A stretch of DNA of 64,000 nt from positions 1,116,001 to 1,180,000 of the forward strand of contig WION01000005.1 of the NCBI GenBank assembly GCA_015039365.1, read 5' to 3'. The stretch's first letter is position 1, and the number at the start of each line of letters is the position of its first letter. The notes beneath the pieces are model-generated. The model was not told the origin of the DNA and did not search any database. It was given only the letters and a program-made list of their open reading frames with translations. The stretch is from Amanita rubescens. Its lineage: Eukaryota; Basidiomycota; Agaricomycetes; Agaricales; Amanitaceae. The position numbers and the translations under genes are program-made. Positions 1 through 11,430 of this stretch are shown here, piece after piece.

Positions 1-1114
1 ATGCGCCTTCTCCAGTCGTTGATAACCTCAATTGGTTGATGGTACATTGTTATAGCAATCTTTTCAAGTCTTCGGATAAACTGATTTCATGCCGGCTCCG
101 CCTTGCCATTACGTATACAGTCGGATTGGATTACAGTGCCGTATTTTTCGCTGTTGGCAGTCGGCGTACTGTAGTTGAGCAGGATGTACCACAAGAATTC
201 CAATTAACTGGTACGCTTTGCCTCCTCCGTCCTATCCACTAGATGACAGTTGTCATAGTTTATTGTACACCGCTATTCTTTGAAAAGTGGGCATATGCGG
301 CCCTAATGTCATTGCGTTCGCTTTACCCGATATAGTGCTTTTCTGGCCGAGGCAACAGGTTCGTTCATGCACTCATGAGAATTCATTTCCCATTCTGACG
401 GACGCTCAGCCCTTTATCTACACTCTTAGACTCACGCTGTGTCTATTTCACGCAGATCAACATCTGTAAAGAACCTTGTGTAGCTGCAGATATTTTAGAT
501 CAAGTTATGACTACTCTGTAGAACAAAGTGCTGAGCATTAGCTGTTGTTGCATTTGCAACCTCAGGCTGTCCTGCTGCTTCAAGACATTTCTCTTTACCC
601 TTGCTATTAATATTATTTAATTTATCTGTTGCACGGTGAAACGATCAGAAGAAGGCCGATGCGGAAGTGCGTTCGGCCAAAAGGGACTACGGAGGTCAGT
701 CCGAAGGGAGTCTCGGGTGCAGAGAGGGTGCCGAAGACGAAGGTGAATGAGTGGAAGGTGTCCGAAGCGCCGAGGAACGAAGGGAACGAAAGGAATCGAA
801 CTCGGAACGCAGATGGGGTGATAATTCGCTAACTACAACTACGTACACAATGGTATATATACTACGGAGGCACAAGGTGACCATGTGATGAATCCTGTGC
901 CGAGTCCGAGGCCTGTGCATGCGTCTGAACACAAACGATCATCCTCCGGGGTCGAGTATAGGCTCAGAGTGCTTTGGGGAGCTTCGGAAGGTTTCGGAGA
1001 TCGGTTCCAACGTAGCCGGAATCGGCTCATTACAACGGTGGGACCTGAACTAGATGCATGATGATGATTTACAAGTTGTAAACATTTCTGGGTTAATATG
1101 TTTTTGATCTTTGG
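1..1114. other. Intergenic stretch, no gene recognised
   Basis: Only short open frames without recognisable motifs, splice-linked continuation or biased composition are present. The part from about 640 to 1080 is purine-rich on the plus strand and may be remnant repeat sequence, but I cannot assign it to a family. Confidence 0.5.
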
Positions 1115-2066
1115 CCCAGGAGTAGGGATTGGCGTGGGTTGGCCAAACCCTTGAGGGTCTTGGGTGTGGGTGTACAGTGGGTATGGGTGGGGGTACAGAC
1201 TCCATGGACCCTCATTCAAACCCATACCCTCAACGTGGGTTTGGGTATCATCAGGCATACCCACTCCTGTACCCACTCCTATGTCAGGATAAGGTGGGAT
1301 GTGGGTAGCTCTGTCGGGACAGAGGCCAGGCCCAGGTCACAAATGCAGCCTGTGTGGGTGTCTGATAGTTGTAGGGGGGCAGGGGGAGCCTTGGAAGCAG
1401 AACCTGTGAAGGGCCACTTGGCCACATGCATCAGTGGCTCACTCCATGGGTCATGATGATGGCAGAGGGTGGCAATTAGTACAGGTGTGGCTAGAGAGTT
1501 GAATTGGGGGTGGCAGTGGGGACCTCAGGTGGAGGGTGGGGGATCAGGAGTGTGGTCCATGGGTGCAATGCTGGTGGGCCTGTGGGGTCACTTCTCTGTC
1601 AGCCAGCAAAGGAAAGGGACAGAGGGGTCAGAAGGGAATGGAGGGGAAGGAGACTCCTGGTCCTGTTTGCTTCAAATTGTCTCACATGGCTTAAAGGAGG
1701 TGGCAGTGATGGGCACCATTGGAGGCTGGACTGGGCCTACTAGAGTAGGGGGATGTTGATGGGATATGATTTTGAATGGAAAGGCCAAAAGGGAAGGTGG
1801 TACTCACCTTAGTTTCAATTACTAGTTTTTTCTTTTCTTTTTCATTTTAATTAACTTGTATTACACATATCATTACCTTCATCAAGGGGTATAACCCATA
1901 AGGGTGTGGGTGTGGGTATGGAAGTGGGTGTGGGTATGGGTCAGCTTGCCATGTACCCTGATCCAAACCCATACCCAGAGTGAGGGTATGGGTATGTCAC
2001 AGGGTGTGGGTGTGGGTATGCATCTGGATACCCAGGGGTTCACCCAAGCCAATCCCTACCCAGGAG
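1115..2066. repeat. G-rich array bounded by an inverted repeat (possible non-autonomous DNA element)
   Basis: Positions 1115-1150 and 2033-2066 are imperfect inverted copies of each other; the best-matching core is GTAGGGATTGGC plus TGGGT. Inside each end lie clusters of a GTGGGT/ATGGGT motif on both strands, including small hairpins such as CAAACCCA paired with TGGGTTTG near 1220-1245. The same hairpin-bearing segment recurs in direct orientation near 1950-2005. Subterminal G-rich repeats plus terminal inverted repeats are a layout of hAT-like non-autonomous elements, but no target duplication was identified and no transposase is encoded. The family call is inference; the repeat structure is directly visible. 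Confidence 0.45.
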
Positions 2067-2637
2067 TCTCAAGTTCAGGTAACAAGTTGTTTAAATCAGC
2101 TGAACTACATTCATTTACAAGCCAACAAAGTCTGTACCCAGTGCAGAATATATGACAACATGTAACAAAAGTACTATACATATCACATATACAGGAAAGT
2201 AAAAGAATTCATTCAGTCCATCTCAAGAGGCTTTAGAGGTAATGGTACAACTTAGCAAACATGTAGGGGAAAAGGGAATTAGCATATAGCATCGCAATAA
2301 GAGTCAGACTTGGAAAGCATCTTGGCATGGGAGCAGTTGCCAGTGGTGTTGGGTCTATTAAGTGTGGTTAGAAAGTGTAGATTATAAATGAATTACACTG
2401 TTACACACCAGATCAAATATGGACAATTTGATCATACAGGAATAAAATCAATGTCTGATGATTGGAAGGCATAGAACTGGAGGTAATTTGGCTCTTCAGT
2501 TTCTCCACATAGCCTTGCTGCTTAAACTGGTACAAAGCATCCATGACAGTTTTGTCAAATGGCTTTGATATGGAAAATGAGAGCTTGCAAATTATAATAG
2601 TTGCTTTGATATGTTAGACAAGTAAATGCATGAAATA
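2067..2637. other. AT-rich intergenic spacer
   Basis: No coding motif is visible. The sequence is AT-rich and runs from the G-rich block to the TA dinucleotide (2636-2637) that forms the left target duplication of the Tc1/mariner element. Confidence 0.5.
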
Positions 2638-4204
2638 CAGTGGGTAAAAAAACTGCCCCAATGTTTGCACAATTTGGAAAGGTTTGCATGGTGTGAAACA
2701 ATGACATAAGCAAGAAGTATAAAATAATTACGTAATATACCCTGACATGTTTGCTACCTGTCAATTCAAAAATCTTGTGATTTGGATCAAAACCTGTTCC
2801 TTAATAAATCATACAAAATAATCAATCATTGGGGCAGTTTTTTGACCCTCTATCATTTTACTGTCAAATACTTTGTATGACCCCCCTGTACCTTCAAAAC
2901 CACCCGTGCCCCTCTAGGCATGTTTTCTATTACCTTGTGGCATGTCTGTGGTGGTATTTCAGTCCACTCCTTTGCCACCCTCTCCCATAATTCATGCATT
3001 CTGGTGGGTTGTGTGTCATATTGTTGGAGTTTGGTCTTGGGAGGGTTCAATGGGATTTATGTCAGGGGATTGGGCAGGCCACTTTGGGGGAGTCATGTTG
3101 CTATCAGAAAACCATTGGTCAGCCTTTCTGGAGGTGTGTTTTGGTTCATTGTCCTGTTGGAAGCACCACTCATCCTCAGCCATCTCCAAAGTTTCAAAGC
3201 TCTCCTCCACTAACTCCTCCAAAATCTCACAATACTGCTCAGCATCCATCTTCCCTTGCACCTCTATGTCATTCCAACCCATACATCCCCAAACCATTGG
3301 GTTATTCACCTCCATGCTTGACACTTGGTGTGGTAGTCTAACCCAATATTGGTTCCCTTCATTTCCTTGAAACATACACCTTTCCATCTGACCCAATCCT
3401 ATTGAATTTTGTTTTATTAGTCCATGACACCCTCTTCCAGTCTTCCATAGTCCAGCTTTTGTGGTACTGGGCAAAATTTGGATGTTGCTGATGATAAGAC
3501 ATAAGCATTGGGACTTTCTTCTTCATTGGTGACCAAAGACCCACCTCCTTCCACACATTCTTAACAGTATGAGGAGTAATGGGGGTGTAGGTGATGGTAT
3601 TTATGAAATAGGTGGCTTGTACAGCATTATCAAGTTTCCCAGAGCTGATTTGACAGATAATTGATGGTTATCACAAGATGAAATCTTGGAAGGATGACCA
3701 CCAGGATGATTTTCCCTACCCCCCTCCACTTCCTTACTGATTCTGACAATAGTACCCTTCCCCTGACCAGTTCCAGCTTGTATTTGGTGATGGGAATCCC
3801 TCTCATTGAGGAGAAGAGCATTTTTCAGCAGAAATAGATTTCATGGTGTTGGTGAAGAGTCAAGAAGATGAATGAACCAAGTTCAACATGCCAAACTAAC
3901 ACAAACAAAGTCACACAACATTATTTATTATTCACATGGCCCACCCTTGCCTTCCACTGGTGTGTAACATTGAAAATCAGAGAAATTAATCAAGGGTCAA
4001 AAAACTGCCCCAATGATTGATTATTTTGTATGATTTATTAAGGAACAGGTTTTGATCCAAATCACATGATTATTGAATTGACAGGTAGCAAACATGTCAG
4101 GGTATATTATGTAATTATTTTAGACTTCTTGCTTATGTCATTGTTTCACACCATGCAAACCTTTCCAAATTGTGCAAACATTGGGGCAGTTTTTTTACCC
4201 ACTG
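2638..4204 (-). mobile_element. Tc1/mariner-type DNA transposon, full length but inactive
   Basis: The element starts CAGTGGGTAAAAAAACTGCC and ends with the inverse of it, each end flanked by TA (2636-2637 and 4205-4206), the target duplication of the Tc1/mariner superfamily. The terminal inverted repeats are about 200 bp long (2638 to about 2838, and about 4000 to 4204) and still closely match. The enclosed transposase reads on the minus strand and is broken by frameshifts (separate entry). An unusual detail is that the terminal motif recurs in inverted orientation at the inner edge of each terminal repeat (about 2826-2847 and 4000-4018). Since both ends are clear, the element could be mobilised in trans by an intact relative; that is inference. 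Confidence 0.9.
2853..3850 (-). pseudogene. Tc1/mariner transposase, frameshifted
   Basis: Three minus-strand frames together cover a Tc1-type DDE transposase. 3359-3556 carries the stretch with KSWTMEDWKRVSWTNKTKF, 3016-3474 the stretch with VWGCMGW, FQQDNEPKHTSRKA and QSPDINPIE, and 2853-3050 the C-terminus ending GGHTKYL. The D of QQDNEPKHT and the E of NPIE match the second and third acidic residues of the DDE catalytic triad. Frame changes fall near 3360 and near 3050, and the N-terminal DNA-binding part (about 3560-3850) is poorly preserved. At least two frameshifts mean no functional enzyme is made. Antisense plus-strand frames here are shadows. Confidence 0.85.
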
Positions 4205-4206
4205 TA

Positions 4207-4559
4207 TGGACTGTTACACTTACCAGCTAATATTTGGCAAGCAAGAGGCTAGCATAACATTAGCATTAATTGAGCATCATCGAAACAAACATAATTATTA
4301 CAATTATTGAGAATTTGGTAGAAGTATCTGCAATTCCATTTTGGAACAAAGATAATAGTTGCTCCTGATGACAAGCAGCAATGAGACTTTGAAGTACATT
4401 TCATGAATGCACATATGTACAGTCTCATTAATAAATTAGCATATCTAATTGGAGAACAGAAACAGAATCATACCAGCTGGTAGTGATATCAGAAATTTTT
4501 GAAAGGGGGTATTGTGAACCAGCTTACTTTCTGATGTAGAGTCATTTGGAATGTTGTAT
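4207..4559. other. AT-rich sequence, nothing recognised
   Basis: The stretch between the right end of the Tc1/mariner element and the satellite contains no coding motif or repeat that I can name. Confidence 0.4.
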
Positions 4560-6110
4560 GTCTCAGAGGTACAGTGTCACTCACTTCCTACCATAGACTA
4601 TGGGATAAAATGTGATGAAGATGGTGCAGCAGAGTGACTGACCAGCTAAATATCATGGCATTAGATGTGATGGAGAAGTTGCCTAGAAAAGAGAGCAACA
4701 GCAATGTCACTAACACGCTATTGGTCATGGGATCAAAGTGAGGAAATAGACAATTGGTGAGATGTCCCTCACTCGCTGTTGGTCATGGAATGAGACAAGT
4801 TGTAATTGCTTGAAAGACAATAGTGAAGTGTCTCACATGCTGTTGATCATAGTATGGGATGTGCTAAGATTGGTAAGAAAAGACAGTTCAGTGCTACTCA
4901 CATGCTGTTGATCATCAGATGAGATGTGGTTAGGACTGCTAGAATCAATGCAGTATTACTCACAACCTATTGGCCACAGCAGTATGAGATGGTGCTGAGA
5001 CCTGCATGAGAAAGACAGTGTTGCCTCACTCACTCCCTGTTGGTCATGACATAAGATGTTATGAGCCTGCCTGAGGGAAAGGATGCATTATCATTCACCC
5101 CCTGTTGGTCATGGAATTTGAAGATGTGTTGAGACTATGTATTTACAACAAGACAACACTGTTGCTCACAACCTGTTAATCATGGTATTAAAACTGATAA
5201 CAGACAGTGTAATGCCACCTACTGTCTATTGGTCATGGGATAATGTGTCATAACTGCCTAGAGACAGTGTAGTATCACTCACTCCCTGTTGGTCATAGGA
5301 TATAATATGTACATGCATGTATGAAATGCAGTGCAGTGTTGCTCACTATCTGTGTGGACATGTCATTGGGCTGTGTAAAAGAATAGATTGGATTGTCACT
5401 CACTCGCTGTTGGATTTGATGAGATGTGGTGAGACTGCCTGAAAAAAGAGTGCAGTGTCACCCACATGTAGCTTAGCATAATATAAGATGTACTGAGCAG
5501 ATTAATACAGGGTAGTACAGTGTTGCTCACATTCTATAAGTTCAAATCATAAGGAAATTGCCTGGTAAAATGCAGTGCATTGCCACATACTCCCTATTGG
5601 CCATAGTCCAAAACATTTCAATCTTGCTAGGCAACAGACACTATGGTGTTGCTCACTTTCTGTTGGTTATGGTCCAGGGATGAGATATTTTCCAAGACAG
5701 AGTATACTACTCACAATCTGTTGATTGTGATACTATAGGAATGACAGTCAGAATCCAATTCACTCACAGGCTATTGGTAAGGGATATGATTTCAGGACTA
5801 CTGGGAAAAGTTAGCACATTCTCACTCACAAGCTAATAGTCATAGTAGGACAGGAGCTGTGACAAGGAGTGACAACATCACACACATCCTGTTTTTTTGG
5901 AACAAGCATAATTAGACCTGCCTGGAAGAAGAAGTGTACAGGATTTACTCTCTATTGGTCATGGGAGAAGCTGTAATAAGATGTAGACAAATGTAACATT
6001 ACCCACATTCTGTTGGATGAGTAGTGCAATCATGTGGTGGACTGTTGAAAGGAAAAGGTGTAATGTCACTCACATTCTGTTGGTTATTGGATAACAGCTC
6101 ATCAAAATCA
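4560..6110. repeat. Highly diverged tandem satellite, period about 60-70 bp
   Basis: A motif close to CACTC-CTGTTGGTCATGG recurs about every 60-70 bp, for instance near 4715, 4774, 4839, 4904, 4967, 5036, 5100, 5227, 5287, 5405, 5598, 5660, 5951, 6010 and 6078. Between cores lies a looser segment resembling GATGTGATGAGACTGCCTG followed by a GACAGTGTAGTGT-like part. Roughly 20 or more units are present, each differing by substitutions and small indels, so the array is old. No open frame of note crosses it. It borders a dead transposon and lies in an AT-rich island, consistent with locally silent chromatin; that last point is inference. Confidence 0.75.
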
Positions 6111-6503
6111 AGACAATACTACTTCCCCATTCCTGTCCATAGCATTAGATTCAGTAGCAGAAATGTTGTTATGCTGACCAGTGCATTGATCTTTTGAAAC
6201 AAAGATGATTATCAAAGCTCATCCAGAAGAGATACAGTACAATGCCACATACATCATTCTATGTATTTGAGCAATTTGATTGGATAAATATCTGTGGTTA
6301 AGTTCTTGCATGAAAACCTACTTTAGTACCCTATTCATGATTCAGCTTCTGACATCAGCACTAAACAGTTGCTACTATACCCAGTAATGTGGAAACCTGC
6401 TGATAACAATATCAACAACATCTATGAATGTAAGTTCAATGTTTGAATTCAAGGTATATCTGGAGTCTGTCAAAGTTGAATGTTGGAATATTCAAGGTAA
6501 ATC
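6111..6503. other. Spacer between satellite and GTPase gene
   Basis: The sequence is AT-rich and may hold the terminator or a further exon of the minus-strand GTPase gene: the stop codon at 6504-6506 overlaps a GTGAGA sequence that could be a splice donor. No clear downstream exon was identified. Confidence 0.35.
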
Positions 6504-7684
6504 TCACTGAAGTGCTGCTTTGACACAAAGATGAAGGTTGTTCTTTTGTGTTGAAATGAACAGCTCATGTAAACTATCATCATCAATTGCATTTGCTGTT
6601 TGCTCTGTCAATTCAGGGCAGTTCTTCTCTGCAATGTGCATATCTGTCAAAATAATTGTATCTTATCAAAGACATACTACAGCATCAGTGTCCTACCTTC
6701 CAGTTTCACATATGCTTTTGGTGGATGGTTAGCTTTCAAGACTTTAGAGAGATAAATTTCCTTGAAGATGTTTTCAGCATTTTCTCTGGCCTTGTCCCAT
6801 CTACCACTTCTGTCTTCTATATCATTTATTTTGACATATTCTTGGATTATTTGAGCATCAAATTTGGTGAATATAGTTATCAAAGGAACTGTGAAGGCAC
6901 CATGCATTATTCAGTACACAGGTTTTATTGTGCAGAATGCACGAAAAAGTAAAACTCAATATTGCCAGTGCCTTACCATTTCCTGTCCCTTTGGTAAAAA
7001 ACTCAAGTTCTGCAGTTAGAAGAGGACGTGAGCCCTCCATAGGAATGCAATACCTGCAAAATCCTGCATTAGATTTCCTTGTATATGATTAATGTAAAGA
7101 TACCAAATTGCATGCAATTGGTCTTTCAACTCAGATGCAGCAGATCTTTCCTCAATGAAATTCCAAACAATTTCCATCTCCCCACTTTCACCAGCTTCAA
7201 AGCCCTGAGAATCATGAAAAATGAAGTTGCTTCCAGAGTATGTAATCTGATGTTCAATGTCATGTATCCCTCTCTGAAAAGTATGGTATATCAAAGACTT
7301 GTGCTCCCATGTACTAAGCACCATTTACTTACTTCAATTGATGGTGATAAAGGTGAATATGCAGATGCTACATTTTCAGAAGATACTGGTGCTGCTTTCC
7401 TCCCCAAAATATGCTTGATTTTGGCACAAAGCTTCCTCTTAGGCACATGCTTGGGCTCATAATCAAGCATAACACCATCCTGATCATGGATGATGGGTAT
7501 GGTTCCCTGAGCTACACCACAGACCTTCTCAAGAATGGTGGTCTTGCCAGCATTGGCCCTTCCTACAATAAGAATACGGAAGTGGGGGCAATGATATCGC
7601 TTCTTGAGGATCCTGACATGTTCTGCATCTACCTGCAAGTCAATTTAAATAGTTGGGACATGAATTCTGGCTTACTTGATGCAT
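6504..7684 (-). CDS. Small orphan G-domain GTPase (P-loop NTPase)
   Basis: Six exons join in phase to a 295-aa protein: 7676-7684, 7333-7632, 7104-7273, 6977-7053, 6697-6888 and 6504-6643. The P-loop is GRANAGKTT (G1), the Walker B/G3 motif is HDSQGFE, and the base-recognition G4 motif is TKFD in ITIFTKFDAQ, all in the order expected of a Ras-like/AIG1-like G domain. No membrane segment or second domain is visible. Such stand-alone GTPases form large families in Agaricomycetes with unknown roles; that family statement is from general knowledge. The tiny first exon (coding only three residues) is a guess chosen because it keeps phase with the GTAAGC..TTGCAG intron; the real start could lie further upstream. 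A donor-like GTGAGA overlapping the stop leaves open a longer C-terminus. Confidence 0.72.
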
Positions 7685-8936
7685 CCATGTTGATGGTTTC
7701 TGCCATTGGTGAAAGTTGTGCTGAACAACTTAGGCTTCTTCAACAAGTTAGCACCCAGGAAGCTCTGAAGTGACACATGTGATTGGGAGGATGACAGCTC
7801 GGAAGATGCAGAGCGCACTTCAAGTACTAGTTGTATTACTAAGCAGAAGTATGAGGTGACGATCCCTCGGATGGTGGCAGTGACTGCAGTCTGACCAATG
7901 GTCGGCGAGGACGAGGGCGCTAGTAGTCACTACTGGTAACTTCCACCAAGGCAAGAAATGAGTTAGATGTGCGTGCGATAATCTGATGGACGAGCTGATG
8001 AGGGCGAAACTGTGCTGGGTTTAAATTTTGGACTCCGACTGCTTGACCTTTGAGCCAGAACCGCCGCCAAACGAGAACCAACAGGCTCTGGATCGAGACG
8101 ATCCCTATAACGTATCCATACGGATGCACCACGTTCCCGAGACCGTCGAAGCCGCAATGATAGTATTCCTACAGTTCACTGCTTTCCTTACCAGTCACCA
8201 GAGTTGCCTTCAATCTCTTGTGCCGTGTCCTCCAGGCTTAAGTTGTACTATTTAAACCTCCACCTCCGATGCCATTCGCATCATTGTCACTTTCGCGATC
8301 CTCCTTCACCTGATACGGCTGTTCCCCACATACCGGCCTCCTTCCTCTTGTCTCTTCGCTCTATCCTGCTCCCTTACCGCAATACGTCCTCAGTACGACG
8401 CCTTGTATGCCGTAGCCATCGTTCCCCATCACTTTCGATGACGTTCTTGCATTCAGTGCGTTGTCGACGAACATCTGGCCCGGGGTTGTTCGTTTGGAAG
8501 TCCAAAGATAAGACAGCAACAGTGTCGACTTTTTTTTCTTCGCCCATTATGCCGTCTTTTAGTTTGGTGCTACCACCTGCGTGCGTCGTCGAGTGCCGAG
8601 CTTTTTTTGCCATAACAAACTTCAAAGGACGATCACGCCTCGATTTTGTTTCCAACCTCTTGATGCTGGACGCCGCGCTGCTAACGGGCCGGGCTCGCCA
8701 TCTATCCAAAGCGGCATTTCTGATGGTGGCACCCAGCGCAGAGGGAGATGTTCACCGTATATCTCCCGATTATATTAGTTTACAGCTACCTATGAACATT
8801 ATGTGTGAAAAAACACGAAACACGTTTTACAATTGTCCAAAAAAAAGCAAATGAAACGCTGCGTTGGTAGTATGATGAGATAAAACATAAATCTAGTCGA
8901 GGTATAAACAAAAAGATGGAGATGTTAGACTATCAA
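7685..8936. other. Intergenic region, possible small unrecognised ORF
   Basis: A plus-strand frame (8204-8854) and a minus-strand frame (8374-8709) are both open. The minus-strand one is hydrophilic, rich in Lys/Arg/Thr, ends directly at a GGTAAG donor-like site and has an internal Met at about 8613, so a small intron-containing gene on the minus strand is possible. Neither translation shows a domain I recognise, so no gene is called. Confidence 0.3.
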
Positions 8937-10327
8937 TCAATCATATGCAGGTGGCGGTTCGTCGGACAAGCCTTGTGCCCAATCTGATGAGCGCTCCACT
9001 TGCAAATGTTCGATTTGAGCCCTAAGCTGACGTATCTGCTCCCGCATCGTCTCCATCTCATGTTCCGTTTCTCGCCCCCTGGCACCGCTCGACGATGAGA
9101 TCGAGCCAGGCCCGCTGGTAGTGGGTATAGTCTGTCTCGTTGCCAGAGTGTCCATCTCCTGCTGCGCGGCCTGGAGACGCTGGTTAATCTCCAACTGGCG
9201 TACGGTGCGGAGTTCGTCTCGGCTCTTTGAGTGGAAACCCCGCCGAACAGGCGTTAGCGTTGTGGATCCACTGGTAAAGTCGGATGATGGTAATCGACCA
9301 GGGCTGTGTGGATCGTATAATGTTCCCGAGCCGTGATTTTGGGTATAGAGGGAGTTTTGAAATGGTAGGTGGGTATTGCTCGTCGCAGCGTTGTCGCGAT
9401 AGCTTTGGGGTGGTGGTGGTTCCTGGATGAAAGAGGAAACGATGGGCTCGTCGGTCCCGGGTCCTTTCTGTTTCCGTCTCAAACGTCGGAAGAGTATCAG
9501 CACGGTGAATAACGCAATGAGCGCGAGACCTCCGAGTACAGATCCGACGATGATACCCAGCTTGCTGTTCGATGATGAAGTATGGGCTGTTGTAGATTCT
9601 GGGGTGCTACTGGTACCAACCATGCCGGCGGTGGAGGATCCAGAGTTCGAAAAAGTCGCGCTATCAGGGACATCGGCCCTGCAAGAACGTGAGATTCGGC
9701 GGCTGTCGAGGCGATGATGGAAAAAACGCACGTGTAAATGGCGTAGTCGAAGCAGATAAAGCTGGGGGAGACGTCTGTTGAGATCACTAATTCGTGCTGA
9801 GAGTTGCTTAAACCGCTAGTGCTGAACACGGTAGAATTGTACTGAAAAGCCGAGCTGGTACTCGGTTGGTGGGAGACAGCTACCATGGAATTGCCATCGA
9901 TGGTAACATTGCACATCGTCGTTGCGTTGGTTCCATACACATTTACATTGTTGGCAAGGATGAGGAATACCCATACAGATATGCCTGGAATGTTTAAGTA
10001 AACGAGGAAAAGATCGGAAAGTGAAGAAAATTTCGAACCTGTGAAAGACAATGTAATGCTCATGTTGTTCAGACTTGATGTGTATGATCCAGCCGTCCAT
10101 GTTTGGTCAAAGGCCGAGTACGGGCTTGGCACGATTGTACCGCAGCTACTGCCACTGCAGCCTTGACCATACCAAGGGCTGCCGCTGGGCTGATAGATCG
10201 GTTTTAAACCGGTCGTAAGGTCGCCGTAAGTGTCATCGATGCTTATGTTGACAAGGCCAGCACGAGTACTAGTCGTGCAGACGAGGAGGAGAGTGAGCAA
10301 GTCAAGGACGGCTGGTCTAACGAACAT
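8937..10327 (-). CDS. Type I single-pass membrane glycoprotein of unknown function
   Basis: Three exons (10039-10327, 9732-9984, 8937-9678) give 427 aa in phase. The N-terminus from MFVRPAVLDLLTLLLVC is a signal peptide ending near STRAG. The extracellular part (about residues 25-200) has many N-glycosylation sites (NIS, NMS, NAT, NVT, NST) and several Cys. A Ser/Thr-rich stalk follows, then one membrane segment (IIVGSVLGGLALIALFTVLI) with an RRLRRKQK stop-transfer signal. The cytosolic tail contains a Pro-rich patch (EPPPPQSY), two heptad-like helices (QLEINQRLQAAQQEMDTL and REQIRQLRAQIEHLQVE) and ends PPPAYD. Layout resembles basidiomycete surface sensors of the Mid2/Wsc type, but no known sensor domain is seen. 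The start was set at the ATG after an in-frame GTG. A decayed copy lies just upstream. Confidence 0.82.
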
Positions 10328-10569
10328 GTATCTGCGGAAGTTCACATACCGTAATTAAGTAAGTTCAATCAATCCTATCGAATTTTGCTGTCACGACTTC
10401 GGGCTCAATGCGGCCATCCTTTAATGAAGTAAATAGAGTTTATTTTTAGACCCCACGTGACGCATGCGCCGCTCGGACACGCGGTTCGGCGGAGATTCGA
10501 GAATCCTCCGGAGATCGTGTGCATATATGGTTGCCTTCCTTACTTAGATCTTGAACCGTAGGTGGAAAT

Positions 10570-11430
10570 AAGATATACAACTCGTGACATGCAGGCGGCG
10601 GTTCACCTGGCACCAGACAAGCCTTGCGCCCAATCTGAGGAACACTCCATTTGCAACTGTTCAATTAGAATACTAGTTGTCATCTCCGCTCGCGAAAGGT
10701 CTCCTCATGTCCTGCCTCCCAGCATCACTTGACGACAAGCCAGGCCCGCTGTGCCGTGATGTAAGACTATCCATCTCCCCTTGCGCAGCTTGGAGACGCC
10801 GATGGATCTCCATCTGCCGTACGGTGTGGAGTCCATCTCGACACTTTATGCTTGGTGCATATGGTGACTGGAACTCCCGCCGAACAAGCACGAGCATTCC
10901 AAATCAGACAGAGAAATAAAACTTTGTTGTGGTAGGTGAATATTGCTCATCGCAAGGGGTGATTGATGATTGAAAGATGCAACGGTAGGTTTGGGCCCGT
11001 TCTATTTCTTCTAGGACCGTCAGAAGAGTGGTAGTATCAGCACCACAACGAGCACGATGCCTCCAAGTATACATCCGACGATGATCCCGATCTCTAACCT
11101 GCTATCGGACGACAAAGTATGGACTGCCGCAGATCCCGGAATCCTACTGGTGCCAACGATTAGCCGACGGATGACGATCCTGAAGTCGAAAAGGTGGCGC
11201 TATCAGGAACATTAGCCCTAGAATGACATTAGATTTGCAGGCAGTTGGGTGACGATGGAAAAATGTACGCTTATGTACTGTACTAGCGGGGCTGATAAAC
11301 CAGTAATTGATCCGTCGTGAGGTCAAAAAGTGACCTCAATGCATATGTTGACAAGGTGCGCCTGGGTCGTATGGCAGAAGAGAGTGAGCAAGCCAAGGAC
11401 AGTATCGAGGCTAAGTTCTCGGCAGCCTGG
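10570..11430 (-). pseudogene. Decayed tandem copy of the adjacent membrane protein gene
   Basis: Minus-strand fragments match the neighbouring gene piece by piece and in order: a signal-peptide-like start and a GLVNI-like segment near 11340-11400, a GIIVG membrane segment with a GPKP juncture near 11000-11100, the cytosolic helix VRQMEIHRRLQAAQGEMDSL at about 10740-10830, and the end CSSDWAQGLS near 10630. The extracellular domain is mostly missing and stops and frame changes separate the pieces. The gene therefore arose by tandem duplication and is dead. Confidence 0.8.

Noticed and set aside
2920..3370. Three overlapping plus-strand frames
   Set aside because: They are antisense to the Tc1/mariner transposase, whose catalytic motifs lie on the minus strand.
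4560..6110. CRISPR-like spacing of a short core motif
   Set aside because: The cores are diverged, the intervals are themselves related to each other, and the genome is eukaryotic; this is a decayed satellite.
8204..8854. 216-codon plus-strand frame
   Set aside because: Composition (His/Ser/Leu/Cys mixtures) is not protein-like, there is no domain, and the opposite strand is equally open.
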